A DNA stretch of 64,000 nucleotides from an uncultured SAR86 cluster bacterium (GCA_902523885.1 CABZAV010000001.1:248001-312000); one strand, 5' to 3'. Numbered from the stretch's first letter, positions 47,472 through 57,452 are shown. Translations and numbers: made by a program. The notes: generated by a model not told the origin, from the sequence alone.

Positions 47472-49091
47472 ATGCAAGGAAACATGATGCAGGATCAATT
47501 ACTCATTTCCGGAGTATTAGAACATGCTATAAAGACTCATCCTCAAACAGAAATTGTTAGTTATACAATCGAAGGAGATATTCATAGATATTCAATTGAG
47601 GACTCTTCAAAAAGAGCAAAAAAACTGGCTAATGCTCTAAAAAAATTGGAAATAAAAGAAGGCGATGTTTTGGGAACAATTGCTTTAAATGGTTACAGGC
47701 ATTATGAATTATATTTTGGAATTTCCGGCATTGGCGCAGTTTTGCACACTTTGAATCCAAGATTATTTCCAGAGCAAGTTGAGTACATAGTCAATCATGC
47801 TGAAGATAAATTCATTTTTGTAGATCTTCCATTTTTATCCATTGTTGAAAACGTCTATGAAAATATACCTGATGTTAAAGGAATAATTCTTTTATGCGAA
47901 AAATCTCAAATGCCAACTGAAACAAAAGTTAAAAACCTAATTTGTTATGAAGAACTAATTGCTGAAGAATCTGATGAAATAGATTGGCCTGAATTTGACG
48001 AAAATACGGCATCATCTTTGTGTTACACCTCTGGGACCACAGGAAATCCAAAAGGAGTTTTATATTCTCATAGATCGACAATTCTGCATGCTTGGTATGC
48101 TTGTGCAGCTAATGCCATGAATGTTTCTTCTACAAGCGTCATATTGCCAGTTGTTCCTATGTTCCATGTAAATGCTTGGGGCATTCCATATGCTGCTGCA
48201 ATGTTTGGTTCTAAATTAGTTCTTCCTGGACCGCATACAGGCGGAGAAGCTATCAGTAAGTTAGTTCAATCAGAAAATGTTACAAATTTAATGGGAGTTC
48301 CAACTGTTTGGTTAGATCTTCTTAATTTTACAAGAGAAAATAGCATCACTCTGGAATCTGTTACGTCGGTTTTAGTCGGAGGATCCGCTGCTCCAAGAGC
48401 GATGATAAAAGAATTTCAAGAAAAACACGGAGCTTTTTTATTACATGGTTGGGGAATGACTGAAATGAGCCCGCTCGGTACTTTAAATGCTTTTAATAGC
48501 GATATGGTAAATATGGATTTGGAAGAAAGATATGATTTACAAACTAGTCAGGGAAAGGCTATCTATGGCTGTCAAATAAAAATTGTAGATGACGAAGGTA
48601 ATACTTTACCAAATGATGGAAAGACTTTTGGAAGATTGATGGTCAAGGGACCTGCAATTATCGAAAGATATTATAAAGGCGAAGAAACAGCTCTAGAAAA
48701 TGGATGGTTTGATACTGGAGATGTTTCAACTATATCAAAAGACGGATACATGAGGATTGTAGATAGAAGTAAAGATGTTATCAAAACAGGTGGTGAGTGG
48801 ATTAGTTCAATTGATTTAGAAAATACTGCTGTTGGGCATCCAGGTATTGCTGAAGCATGTGTTGTTGGAGTTCTTCATCCTAAATGGGATGAAAGACCCT
48901 TGATGTTTGTTGTCAAAAATAACTCTGAGGATTGCGATAAAGATTCCGTTCTTAATTATTTGTCAGATAAAGTTGCAAAGTGGTGGCTACCTGACGATAT
49001 AATATTTGTAGATGAATTACCTCATGGGGCTACTGGTAAATTATTAAAAACTGGATTGAGAGAAGAATATAAAAACCACTTAATGAATTAA
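47472..49091 (+). CDS. acyl-CoA ligase of the AlkK/DmdB type
   Basis: This AMP-forming ligase (539 aa) activates a carboxylic acid to its CoA thioester. The adenylation motif [11 protein letters not shown] is at 185-195, WGMTEMSP follows, and the catalytic lysine is K523 near the C-terminus. The N-terminus ([11 protein letters not shown], then LNPRLFPEQ and [20 protein letters not shown]) is shared by medium-chain ligases like AlkK and by DmdB, the methylmercaptopropionate-CoA ligase of DMSP breakdown. The substrate cannot be read from sequence alone. A GGAG site precedes the ATG. The MaoC-type hydratase downstream is probably cotranscribed. Confidence 0.85.
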   Translation: MQGNMMQDQLLISGVLEHAIKTHPQTEIVSYTIEGDIHRYSIEDSSKRAKKLANALKKLEIKEGDVLGTIALNGYRHYELYFGISGIGAVLHTLNPRLFPEQVEYIVNHAEDKFIFVDLPFLSIVENVYENIPDVKGIILLCEKSQMPTETKVKNLICYEELIAEESDEIDWPEFDENTASSLCYTSGTTGNPKGVLYSHRSTILHAWYACAANAMNVSSTSVILPVVPMFHVNAWGIPYAAAMFGSKLVLPGPHTGGEAISKLVQSENVTNLMGVPTVWLDLLNFTRENSITLESVTSVLVGGSAAPRAMIKEFQEKHGAFLLHGWGMTEMSPLGTLNAFNSDMVNMDLEERYDLQTSQGKAIYGCQIKIVDDEGNTLPNDGKTFGRLMVKGPAIIERYYKGEETALENGWFDTGDVSTISKDGYMRIVDRSKDVIKTGGEWISSIDLENTAVGHPGIAEACVVGVLHPKWDERPLMFVVKNNSEDCDKDSVLNYLSDKVAKWWLPDDIIFVDELPHGATGKLLKTGLREEYKNHLMN

Positions 49092-49107
49092 ATTAAAGGA
49101 GAAAATT

Positions 49108-49563
49108 ATGGCTGGATTAGTACCTGCAGATACTTTAAAAGACTATATCGGAAAAGATATGGGGGAATCGGATTGGTTAGTTGTAGATCAAGATAGAATC
49201 AATCAATTTGCTGACGCAACATTAGATCATCAATTTATCCATGTCGATTCAGAGAAAGCTACTCCACTTTTTGGATCGACAATAGCACATGGATTTTTAT
49301 CTTTATCTTTGATGGCTGGCATGCCAGCTCCTCAAGTGGCTCCAGAAAATATGACTATGGCTTTTAATTATGGACTAGACAGAGTCCGTTTTTTAACACC
49401 AGTTAACGTAGGATCAAAAGTTAGAACAAAAGCCAAACTATTATCAGTTGATGACAAAGGCGATGGAAGATATTTAGTAAAAAATGAAGTGACTATGGAA
49501 ATAGAAGGCCAGGAAAAACCAGCATATATTGCTGAATCTTTGACTATGTATGTTACTGCTTAA
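49108..49563 (+). CDS. MaoC-like (R)-specific enoyl-CoA hydratase
   Basis: The 151-aa single hot-dog domain carries the hydratase active-site pattern DHQFIHVD (D40, H45) and the IAHGFLSLSL helix. These proteins hydrate 2-enoyl-CoA to (R)-3-hydroxyacyl-CoA. It belongs to the NodN-like subgroup. An AAGGAG ribosome site precedes the ATG, 16 bases after the ligase, which suggests they act on the same acyl-CoA pathway. It overlaps the convergent gatB by 11 bases. Confidence 0.85.
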   Translation: MAGLVPADTLKDYIGKDMGESDWLVVDQDRINQFADATLDHQFIHVDSEKATPLFGSTIAHGFLSLSLMAGMPAPQVAPENMTMAFNYGLDRVRFLTPVNVGSKVRTKAKLLSVDDKGDGRYLVKNEVTMEIEGQEKPAYIAESLTMYVTA

Positions 49564-50989
49564 GTTTTTTGTTCAAAAGTTCATTTACTAATTTAGGATC
49601 AGCATTACCTTTAGTTTCTTTCATAACCTGACCGACAAAGAAACCAAAGAGTTTATCTTTGCCATTTAAATACTGTTCGAATTGCTTTGAATTATCCCTT
49701 ATTATTCTAGTAATAATTTCTAAAAGCTCGTCTTCTCCTTTTACTTCATCAAACCCTTCTTTTTTAATCAAAACATCAATGGATTCGTTAGATAACCAGC
49801 ATAAATCAATTATTTTTTTTGCTCCCGGACCAGATATGGAACCCTCTTCTAATCTAGAAAGTAAATCAATCATGTCTTCGCTAGAAATTTTAGAATCTTG
49901 AATTTCACTATTATTTTTGTTTAAGATAGCCATTAAGTCCCCCAAAATCCATTTGGCTGCAAGTTCAGGCGAAGATATTTTTTTTGCAACTTTTTCAAAA
50001 AAACTACTTAATTCTTTTGAAACATTTAGATTCTTAGATTCGTATTCAGATATTTTATAATCTTTAATAAACCTTGAAATTTTTTGTTCAGGAAGTTCGG
50101 GCAATGTTTTTTGAATTTCTTGTATTTTTTCTTTAGAAATTATTACTGGTACTAAGTCAGGATCTGGAAAGTATCTATAATCATTAGCATGTTCTTTTGA
50201 ACGCATTGAACGTGTTTCATTTTTATTAGCGTCATAAAGTCTTGTTTCTTGATCAATAGAACCACCATTTTCAACAATTTCAATTTGTCTATCTATTTCA
50301 TAATTTATGGCTTTTTCTACAAATCTAAATGAATTTATATTTTTTAACTCTGTTCTATTACCAAACTCTTTTTCACCATATTTTCTTATAGATACATTTG
50401 CATCACATCTCATAGAACCCTGCGACATATTTCCGTCGGAGATTTCTAAAAAAGTAATTATCGAATGGATTTTTTTTAAATAAGCCACAGCTTCCTTGGC
50501 AGATCTTAAATCTGGCTCTGAGACAATTTCTAAGAGAGGTGTTCCGGCTCTATTTAAATCAATAGCAGAAAGATTTTCATATCTATCGTGCAATGACTTT
50601 CCAGCATCTTCTTCAAGATGGGCTCTAGTGATACCAATAAACTTTTCTTCATTATCGACTTCAATACTTATTTTCCCTTCGCCTACAATAGGATCGTCAA
50701 GCTGACTAATTTGATAACCTTTTGGTAAATCTGGATAAAAATAGTTTTTCCTCGCAAAAATTGCTTTAGATGAAATATTTGCGTTAATTGCACACCCAAA
50801 CTTTATTGCCATTTCAATAGTTTTTTCATTTAAAACGGGCAAAACACCTGGCAAACCAAGGTCCACCAAGGACGCTTGACTATTTTGCGTTTGTCCAAAT
50901 TTTGTTGGCGCATTAGAAAAGATTTTGGATTCGGTAGATAACTGAACATGAACTTCTAATCCAATAACTGATTCCCAAGTATTATTCAT
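49553..50989 (-). CDS. gatB: aspartyl/glutamyl-tRNA amidotransferase subunit B
   Basis: GatB binds tRNA and phosphorylates the misacylated Glu or Asp in GatCAB. The 478-aa protein has the cradle-domain motifs VIGLEVHVQL, CAINANISSKAIFARKNYFYPDLPKGYQISQ and GTPLLEIVSEPDL. The C-terminal helical and YqeY-like parts end with the conserved VGQVMKETKGNADPKLVN. The last gene of a gatC-gatA-gatB operon, overlapping gatA by 8 bases. Confidence 0.97.
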   Translation of the reverse strand: MNNTWESVIGLEVHVQLSTESKIFSNAPTKFGQTQNSQASLVDLGLPGVLPVLNEKTIEMAIKFGCAINANISSKAIFARKNYFYPDLPKGYQISQLDDPIVGEGKISIEVDNEEKFIGITRAHLEEDAGKSLHDRYENLSAIDLNRAGTPLLEIVSEPDLRSAKEAVAYLKKIHSIITFLEISDGNMSQGSMRCDANVSIRKYGEKEFGNRTELKNINSFRFVEKAINYEIDRQIEIVENGGSIDQETRLYDANKNETRSMRSKEHANDYRYFPDPDLVPVIISKEKIQEIQKTLPELPEQKISRFIKDYKISEYESKNLNVSKELSSFFEKVAKKISSPELAAKWILGDLMAILNKNNSEIQDSKISSEDMIDLLSRLEEGSISGPGAKKIIDLCWLSNESIDVLIKKEGFDEVKGEDELLEIITRIIRDNSKQFEQYLNGKDKLFGFFVGQVMKETKGNADPKLVNELLNKKLKQ

Positions 50990-52418
50990 TATGAAAATTA
51001 CTGTTTTGTTGGAATTTATTAGAAAGATTAAATAAATTTCCCTCCTCTAAATAATTTCCAATAAATTGTATGCCCAAAGGTAAATTCTTTATTTTCCCGG
51101 AAGGAATTGATATTGCAGGCAGTCCAGCTAAGTTAGCAGGAATAGTATAGATATCCTGTTCATACATCTCTACTGGATTTTGAATAGAATTTAATTTGAA
51201 CGAAACGTTCGCACATGTCGGCATCATAATGGAAGATACTTCTTTGAAAGCATTTACAAAACTCTGCTTAATTAAATTTCTAATTTTTTGAGCTTTAATA
51301 TAGTAAGCTTCATAGTAACCAGCTGAAAGACAATATGTTCCAATTAATATCCTCTTTTTTACTTCTTCTCCAAAACCTTCAGCTCTAGAGCGTTCATATA
51401 AATCTTCTAAATCTTTTGGATTTTCGCATCTATGGCCAAACCTCACACCATCATACCTAGATAAATTTGCAGAACATTCCGCAGGAGCTATCACATAATA
51501 AACAGGTAGAGAGTATTGAATATTTTTAAGATCAATCTCTTTAACTTTTACTCCCGATTTTTTAAGAATTTCTAAAGATTCATAAAAGTTATTCTTTACT
51601 TTGTCATCTTTAATATCTTCAATAATATCTTTTGGAATACCTACAATGTGTTCTTTATCTTTAGATTTAGCTTCATTCAGAAAAGAAGGCACTTTTTTAT
51701 TTATAGAAGTAGAATCTTTTTCATCAAATCCAGCAATATTTTCTAAGGCTAGAGCTGCATCTAATGCATTCTTAGCAAATATACCTCCTTGATCAAGGCT
51801 AGAAGCAAAAGCTATCATTCCCCATCTTGAAACCCTGCCATAAGTCGGTTTTATACCTGTAATTCCACAAAATGCAGCTGGCTGCCTTATAGAGCCGCCG
51901 GTATCTGTTCCAGTTGCGAAAGAACATAAATTTGCGGCAACAGCAGAAGCAGATCCTCCTGAAGAGCCTCCTGGCACTCTTTCAGGATCTATTGGATTTA
52001 GTACATTTCCAAAGAAACTTGTTTCATTAGAGGAGCCCATAGCAAATTCATCCATATTTGTTTTACCCAAGTTTACAGTACCTGAATTTGATAGCTTTTC
52101 ATAAACAGTAGATGAATATGGAGACACAAAGTTTTCAAGCATTTTGGAGCCACAAGTTGTTATCTGATCTTTGATACAAAATATATCTTTGTGAGCAATG
52201 GGGATTCCCTCTAAGCTTGAATTTTTATTTTTGGAAATTTTTTCATCAGATTTTTTTGCTTCCTTCAACGCATTTTCATTTAAAGATATAAAAGAATTTA
52301 AAGCCTTTGCTTGATCTATCTTTTTTAAATAAAATTCAGTAAGTTCCAGAGAGGAAAATTTTCTTGATTTCAAACCATTTATTTGATCGATAAGACTCAA
52401 CTTTGATAAATCTTCCAT
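50982..52418 (-). CDS. gatA: aspartyl/glutamyl-tRNA amidotransferase subunit A
   Basis: GatA is the glutaminase of GatCAB and releases ammonia for transamidation. Its amidase triad is complete: K77 (AHKDIF), cis-S152 (GGSSGGSASAV) and S176 (TDTGGSIRQPAAF). I place the start at the ATG at 52418, which gives MEDLSKLSLIDQ, the expected N-terminus (478 aa), one base after the gatC stop. A TTG at 52427 would add three residues. Confidence 0.97.
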   Translation of the reverse strand: MEDLSKLSLIDQINGLKSRKFSSLELTEFYLKKIDQAKALNSFISLNENALKEAKKSDEKISKNKNSSLEGIPIAHKDIFCIKDQITTCGSKMLENFVSPYSSTVYEKLSNSGTVNLGKTNMDEFAMGSSNETSFFGNVLNPIDPERVPGGSSGGSASAVAANLCSFATGTDTGGSIRQPAAFCGITGIKPTYGRVSRWGMIAFASSLDQGGIFAKNALDAALALENIAGFDEKDSTSINKKVPSFLNEAKSKDKEHIVGIPKDIIEDIKDDKVKNNFYESLEILKKSGVKVKEIDLKNIQYSLPVYYVIAPAECSANLSRYDGVRFGHRCENPKDLEDLYERSRAEGFGEEVKKRILIGTYCLSAGYYEAYYIKAQKIRNLIKQSFVNAFKEVSSIMMPTCANVSFKLNSIQNPVEMYEQDIYTIPANLAGLPAISIPSGKIKNLPLGIQFIGNYLEEGNLFNLSNKFQQNSNFHNE

Positions 52419-52419
52419 A

Positions 52420-52707
52420 TTATTCAATAACTTTCGGAGTTAGGTAAAAACCATCGTCCGTTTGTGGTGCGGATTTTTGATATTCATCCCGTTTAATCTC
52501 TTTAGTTGCTTTATCTTTTCTTAAATTATCGGCATCTTCTAATGGATGACTCATTGGTTCAATTCCTGAAGTATCAATTTTATTCATTTCTGTAACCATC
52601 TTCAAAATAGACTCTAAATCTTTTATCAAATCAGACTTGATTTCTTCTTCAATTTTAATTTTTGATAAAGAAGATATGTTACTTAGTACTTTTTTAGAAA
52701 TTTTCAT
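52420..52707 (-). CDS. gatC: aspartyl/glutamyl-tRNA amidotransferase subunit C
   Basis: GatC (95 aa) wraps around GatA and stabilises the complex. Its N-terminal helix region (VLSNISSLSKIKI) and the typical linker DTSGIEPMSHPLEDADNLRKD are clear. It heads the gatCAB operon, divergent from mreB with a 67-base gap that should hold both promoters. This is the standard mreB/gatC arrangement in Pseudomonas. Confidence 0.94.
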   Translation of the reverse strand: MKISKKVLSNISSLSKIKIEEEIKSDLIKDLESILKMVTEMNKIDTSGIEPMSHPLEDADNLRKDKATKEIKRDEYQKSAPQTDDGFYLTPKVIE

Positions 52708-52774
52708 TTGTATAGATAAAAAGGTTATTATACCAATTGAAAAAAAAACTTTTTGATAGATAAGATAATTTGTA

Positions 52775-53821
52775 ATGGCCTCAATTTTTAAATATTTAAA
52801 AGGTTTCTATTCTACTGATCTTTCTATAGATTTGGGAACCGCAAACACTTTGGTCTTTGTGAAAGATAAAGGAATAGTTTTAGACGAACCATCAGTAGTT
52901 GCTATAAAAAAAGCAGATGGGCATAGGACAGTAGTAGCTGTTGGCTCAGAAGCTAAAAGGATGCTCGGAAGAGTTCCCGGAAATATAGAGGCTATAAGAC
53001 CTCTAAAAGATGGCGTTATTGCAGATTTTCAAGTAACAGAGAAAATGCTTCAGCATTTCATCCAACTAGTTCATGGTGAAAACTTTTTTAAACCAAGTCC
53101 AAGAATTTTGATATGTGTGCCTTGTCAATCAACTCAGGTTGAAAGAAGAGCTATTAGAGAATCTGCTTTGCAAGCTGGAGCTCGAGAAGTAAGACTAATA
53201 GAGGAACCAATGGCAGCTGCTATAGGTGCTGGATTACCTGTTGAAGATGCATCTGGTTCTATGGTGGTTGATATAGGTGGAGGGACTACAGAAATTGCAA
53301 TTCTAGCTCTTAATGGAGTTGTTTTTTCTAGCTCTTTGAAAACTGGAGGAGATAGATTTAATGAATCTATAGTTTCTTATCTTCGAAGAAAATATGGAGT
53401 ATTGATTGGAGAATCAACCGCTGAAAGAATAAAAGAAAAAATAGGATGCGCATCATCTGATAGTGAAGAGCTAAATCTCGAAGTTAGAGGAAGGAACTTA
53501 GCAGAAGGGGTTCCTAACACTCTTAACTTGAGCAGCAAAGAAGTTTACGAGGCAATTTCTGGACCTTTATCAGCTATATTACAGTCTATTAAAAATGCTT
53601 TGGAGCAGTCTCCTCCGGAATTAAGTGCAGATATTTCCGAAAGAGGTATTGTTCTGACTGGTGGAGGAGCACTACTTAGAGATTTGGATATTATGATTTC
53701 AGACCAAACTGGAATTCCTGTTTATGTAGCTGAAGATCCATTAACGTGTGTGGCTAAAGGAGGAGGAATAGCACTTGATATATTAGATAAATATGACGTA
53801 GATCTTTTATCTACTGAGTAA
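52775..53821 (+). CDS. mreB: rod shape-determining protein MreB
   Basis: MreB is the bacterial actin that guides side-wall peptidoglycan synthesis. The 348-aa protein has actin-fold nucleotide motifs [25 protein letters not shown] and LTGGGALL, and a membrane-interacting N-terminus (FKYLKGFYS). Its presence with mreC and mreD predicts a rod-shaped cell. mreC follows after 8 bases. Confidence 0.98.
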   Translation: MASIFKYLKGFYSTDLSIDLGTANTLVFVKDKGIVLDEPSVVAIKKADGHRTVVAVGSEAKRMLGRVPGNIEAIRPLKDGVIADFQVTEKMLQHFIQLVHGENFFKPSPRILICVPCQSTQVERRAIRESALQAGAREVRLIEEPMAAAIGAGLPVEDASGSMVVDIGGGTTEIAILALNGVVFSSSLKTGGDRFNESIVSYLRRKYGVLIGESTAERIKEKIGCASSDSEELNLEVRGRNLAEGVPNTLNLSSKEVYEAISGPLSAILQSIKNALEQSPPELSADISERGIVLTGGGALLRDLDIMISDQTGIPVYVAEDPLTCVAKGGGIALDILDKYDVDLLSTE

Positions 53822-53829
53822 ATTTTAAT

Positions 53830-54678
53830 ATGTTCCAAAAAGAACACAAACAAACTTCAATAGCAAGTAACGCAATTTTCACTACTGGCTCCATGAGAGC
53901 TTCGAAACTTCTTCCTTCTCTTATTTTTACAATGTTTATTTTAATTTTAGATTTTAATTTTAGTCTTGGTAAGGAAATTAAATCTGCATTTTTAGAAAGC
54001 TTTTCTCCAATAAGTAATTTATCGCAATCTACCACTGAGTTATCAAAAGAGATAAGCCTTTTTTTTACTTCGCAATATAGACTTGTTAACGATCTTGAAG
54101 AAAAGAATAAAGAAATAGAAAGGTTAAATTTTGAGCTCCTTAAGCTAGAACAATTGTCGAAAGAAAATAAAGAGCTCATAGAGATGATGGGTTATACAAA
54201 AAGACAAACTATTTCTAAATCAGTAATAGGAGAGATTATTGATATGTCATATTTTCCAAAAGAGTCAATTAGCATAAAAACCGAAATAGCTGAGATTTCA
54301 GAAGAAATGGTTGCTTTAAGTATGAATGGTTTGGTCGGAATAATAGACCAAATTTTTCCGAGCTATGTCAAAGTAATTCCAATTTATGAAAAAAAGGTCA
54401 ATATTCCTGGGTTAATTCAAAGAACTAATCAAAATATTATTCTTGAAGGGATGGGAGAGCAAAATAAATTATTAATTAAAAATTTTAAAAATAACTCAAA
54501 CGTATTATTAGAAGATAAGATTTTCACTTCAGGATTAGGGGGAAAATATCCTAAAGGTTTTTTAATTGGCACAGTCAAGAAAATTTCTAACGCTGAAGAT
54601 GAATCTATCCTTGAAGTAGAAGTGCACTCATTATCAGATTTTAATACTGGAACAAAAATCCTTTTCGCTCATCCATGA
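53830..54678 (+). CDS. mreC: rod shape-determining protein MreC
   Basis: MreC (282 aa) is a periplasmic scaffold joining MreB filaments to PBP2/RodA. It has one membrane segment (about 32-48), a coiled coil (about 80-115, LEEKNKEIERLNFELLKLEQ) and a beta-barrel domain with MNGLVGIIDQIFPSYVKVIPI and the end region GLGGKYPKGFLIGTVKKI. Its end overlaps the mreD start by 4 bases (ATGA). Confidence 0.94.
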   Translation: MFQKEHKQTSIASNAIFTTGSMRASKLLPSLIFTMFILILDFNFSLGKEIKSAFLESFSPISNLSQSTTELSKEISLFFTSQYRLVNDLEEKNKEIERLNFELLKLEQLSKENKELIEMMGYTKRQTISKSVIGEIIDMSYFPKESISIKTEIAEISEEMVALSMNGLVGIIDQIFPSYVKVIPIYEKKVNIPGLIQRTNQNIILEGMGEQNKLLIKNFKNNSNVLLEDKIFTSGLGGKYPKGFLIGTVKKISNAEDESILEVEVHSLSDFNTGTKILFAHP

Positions 54679-55181
54679 CAGAATATCTCGATAAAAAAAA
54701 TAATTTTATATCAGTATATTTTTTTATTGGAATAACAATATTCATATCACTAGTATCAGAAATTTTTATATCAAATTTATTTAATTTATTTGTTTTTCTG
54801 CCTGTAACTCTTATGGTTCTAATTTATTGGAATATGGCACTTCCAAAAGATATAGGATTAATTTGGGCAATGATATTTGGTTTTTGCTTAGACGTTAATC
54901 AAGAAATATTGTTGGGATCTCATGTATTACTTTTTTTACTTATTTCTTACTTAACACAAAGATATTTTCATAGATTAAGAGCTCTTTACATGATTCAACA
55001 ATCATTATTCGTTGCTATCGTTGTTTTAATTTATCAAATTTTTTTAATTCTTTTTTTTAGTGAGTTTAAAGAAAGAATCTTGTTCGAGTTGATTCTGATG
55101 ACGATGTTATCAGCTTTTTTGTGGCCAGTTGTTTTTGGAATCTTACGACAATTAAGAATTAAATTTATTCAATCTAGCTAA
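54675..55181 (+). CDS. mreD: rod shape-determining protein MreD
   Basis: The 168-aa protein is a five- to six-helix membrane protein of the MreD family. FGFCLDVNQEILLGSHVLLFLLI matches the conserved GLLxDxxxxxxLGxxAL region, and VVFGILRQLR closes it. It completes mreBCD and overlaps the convergent mgtE by 4 bases. Confidence 0.9.
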   Translation: MTEYLDKKNNFISVYFFIGITIFISLVSEIFISNLFNLFVFLPVTLMVLIYWNMALPKDIGLIWAMIFGFCLDVNQEILLGSHVLLFLLISYLTQRYFHRLRALYMIQQSLFVAIVVLIYQIFLILFFSEFKERILFELILMTMLSAFLWPVVFGILRQLRIKFIQSS

Positions 55182-56515
55182 GAATAAAAGTAAGCGGCCA
55201 GCCCTAGGAAAGAGAAGAATCCAATAACATCAGTTACTGTTGTAACTATTACGCTTCCTGCAACTGCTGGATCCATTTTTAGACCTTTTAAGAGTATTGG
55301 AATTCCCATTCCAGACAAAACACCTGCAATCAAATTGATTATCATTGACAAGCAAATTACCCAAGCAAGCAACCAATCTTGAAACCATGAACAAGCTATC
55401 AAACTAAGAATAACTGCCCATATAAAACCATTAGAAATTCCTACAATTAGTTCTCTATTGAAAATATATAAATAATTTGCCCTTACTATTTGGCCAAGAG
55501 CCAAACCTCTAACAGTTATTGTAAGTGTTTGTGTGGCAGCTACTCCTCCCATACTTGCAATAATTGGCATTAAAACTGCTAAAAAAATTACTTGTTCTAA
55601 AGTTTCTTTGAAAATATTAATGACTGAGGCAGCTATTAAGGCAGTTAGAAGATTTGTTCCAAGCCAAAACCCTCTTGTTTTAATAGCGGTGCTCGTTTTT
55701 TCAAAAGTATCACTATCAATCCCTGAAATTTGTCTCAGTGATACATCTGCTTCTGATTTTATTTCGTCTATTACATCGTCAAAGGTAATTCTACCCAATA
55801 AATTATTTTGATCATCTGTCACTGGCGCAGAAATTAAATCATTTTTCTCAAAGATTCTAATTACTTCCGAAGATGTTGAGTTGACATTTATGGAATTAGT
55901 CTCATCTTCCATTAAATCTTTTGCAAGCTTATTAGGAGAGTTAGTTAATATTTTAGAGAGAGAAAGTATTCCTCTAAATTTATTAGTTTTACTTACAACG
56001 AAAAGACTGTCCGTCGCGTCAGGAAATTTTTTTTTCATTCTTAAGTACCTTAATACTACTTCTAAAGTATGATTAGGCCTTATCAAGATAAGGTCAGTGT
56101 TCATTAGTCCACCTGCAGTATTTTCAGGATAATCTAAGACTTTTTTGATCAATTGCCTATTCTGATCAGTCATGGCATCTAATACTTCAGCTGTAACCGT
56201 TTCGGGAAGATCTTGAAGAATGTCTGCTATTTCATCTGGTTCAAGGTTTTTTATAACTTCAGCTACTTCGATAGAGTCCATAAAAGAAAGAACCATTTCT
56301 CTTACTTCATCAGAAAGGTTGCTTAAAACTTCTCCCTCAATGCTTTCATCGATCAATTGCCAAATTATTGCTCTGTTATTTGGGGAGCTAGACTCTATCA
56401 AGATTGCAATATCATATGGTGGAATGCCATTAAACATTCTTTTTAGATCTTTAAATTCTCTCTTAGATAGTTCTTCTTGAACAAAACTTATGTTCACATC
56501 TGAAGGATTATTCAT
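55178..56515 (-). CDS. mgtE: magnesium transporter MgtE
   Basis: MgtE is a dimeric, magnesium-gated channel of the inner membrane. The 445-aa protein has the N-terminal helical domain (about 20-125, LEPDEIADILQDLPETVTAEVLDAM), two CBS domains (about 130-250) and five membrane helices from about 280, with the selectivity region ASMGGVAATQTLTITVRGLALGQI. It overlaps the sigma-54 fragment by 4 bases (ATGA), so it is in the kdsD-lptC-lptB transcript or shares its translation coupling. Confidence 0.96.
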   Translation of the reverse strand: MNNPSDVNISFVQEELSKREFKDLKRMFNGIPPYDIAILIESSSPNNRAIIWQLIDESIEGEVLSNLSDEVREMVLSFMDSIEVAEVIKNLEPDEIADILQDLPETVTAEVLDAMTDQNRQLIKKVLDYPENTAGGLMNTDLILIRPNHTLEVVLRYLRMKKKFPDATDSLFVVSKTNKFRGILSLSKILTNSPNKLAKDLMEDETNSINVNSTSSEVIRIFEKNDLISAPVTDDQNNLLGRITFDDVIDEIKSEADVSLRQISGIDSDTFEKTSTAIKTRGFWLGTNLLTALIAASVINIFKETLEQVIFLAVLMPIIASMGGVAATQTLTITVRGLALGQIVRANYLYIFNRELIVGISNGFIWAVILSLIACSWFQDWLLAWVICLSMIINLIAGVLSGMGIPILLKGLKMDPAVAGSVIVTTVTDVIGFFSFLGLAAYFYS

Positions 56516-56739
56516 TCTCTTTTTAAAGAAGAGGGTATATTTAATTCTTCTCTATACTTTGCTATGGTTTTTCTGGATACTTTAATATCAAATTCTAAAT
56601 TAAATATATTAGAAAGCTCTTCATCTGATTTTTTCTTAATTCCTTCTTTTTTTATCTCCTTTTTAAGAAATTCATAAATCTTAGTTCTAAGACTTTTTTT
56701 AATTTGTAACTGATTGATGTAAAAATGCTTTTTTTTCAT
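56512..56739 (-). CDS. stand-alone sigma-54 C-terminal (RpoN-box) domain protein
   Basis: The 75-aa protein is a free-standing C-terminal DNA-binding domain of sigma-54. Residues 55-64, SRKTIAKYRE, are the RpoN box (ARRTVAKYRE in E. coli), which reads the -24 promoter element; LNIPSS follows as in full RpoN. Residues 16-50 match the preceding helices. Regions I and II and the core-binding domain, about 400 residues, are absent. It sits directly after lptB, the rpoN position in gammaproteobacteria. It overlaps lptB by 1 base (TAATG) and mgtE by 4 (ATGA). The frame is intact, so it looks like a retained small gene. It cannot act as a sigma factor; DNA binding is inferred. Confidence 0.85.
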   Translation of the reverse strand: MKKKHFYINQLQIKKSLRTKIYEFLKKEIKKEGIKKKSDEELSNIFNLEFDIKVSRKTIAKYREELNIPSSLKRE

Positions 56740-57452
56740 TAACTTTCTTCACCTAAATAAGTTTCTTTAACTAATTTATTATTAGAAACTTCATTTGGAG
56801 TTCCTCTAGAGATTATCGATCCTTCGCTAATAATAAAAATTTCACTGCAGATATCCATTGTCGCTTTAACATTATGGTCACTTATTAAAATACCTAAACC
56901 TTTATTGGAAAGTTTTTTTATTAAGTTTTTTAATTCAAGTATTGCTATTGGATCAATTCCTGCGAATGGTTCATCAAGCATAATAAATTTAGGATTTAAA
57001 GCAATTGATCTTGCAATTTCTACTCTTCTTCTTTGTCCGCCAGATAATTGACCTCCTTTTTGTGATGTTATAGAACCAATATCAAAGTCTTCAATTATTT
57101 CTTCTGTTTTTAGACTAAGTTCCCTTTTGTCTAATTTTCGAACTTCGAAAGCTGACTTGATATTATCTGAAACAGTTAAATTTCTAAAAATCGAAGGCTC
57201 TTGAGGCAAATAAACAATTCCTAAATTTGCTCTTTCTCTAATAGTTTTATTTGTAATAACTTTTTGATTAAAAATAATTTCTCCTTTAGAAGGCTGGAGA
57301 AGCCCTGCCAATATATAAAAAAATGTAGTTTTTCCTGCTCCATTCGGTCCAAGCAAACCACTAATACTATTGATGTTTATCTCTGCGTCAATACATTGCA
57401 AAATGGTTTTATTACCATAATGTTTAGAGATTTTTTTCGCTTTTAAAATCAT
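56739..57452 (-). CDS. lptB: LPS export ABC transporter ATPase LptB
   Basis: LptB powers LPS extraction by LptFG. The 237-aa ATPase has Walker A GPNGAGKT at 35-42, the signature LSGGQRRRVEIAR, Walker B FIMLDEP and the switch His in SDHN. It overlaps the lptC end by 29 bases. lptA, which normally lies between lptC and lptB, is not there. Confidence 0.97.
   Translation of the reverse strand: MILKAKKISKHYGNKTILQCIDAEININSISGLLGPNGAGKTTFFYILAGLLQPSKGEIIFNQKVITNKTIRERANLGIVYLPQEPSIFRNLTVSDNIKSAFEVRKLDKRELSLKTEEIIEDFDIGSITSQKGGQLSGGQRRRVEIARSIALNPKFIMLDEPFAGIDPIAILELKNLIKKLSNKGLGILISDHNVKATMDICSEIFIISEGSIISRGTPNEVSNNKLVKETYLGEES

Noticed and set aside
56512-56739. The RpoN-box gene as a chance frame or decaying pseudogene.
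   Set aside because: The match spans the whole domain, the frame is intact, and both ends overlap neighbours in the way active operon genes do.
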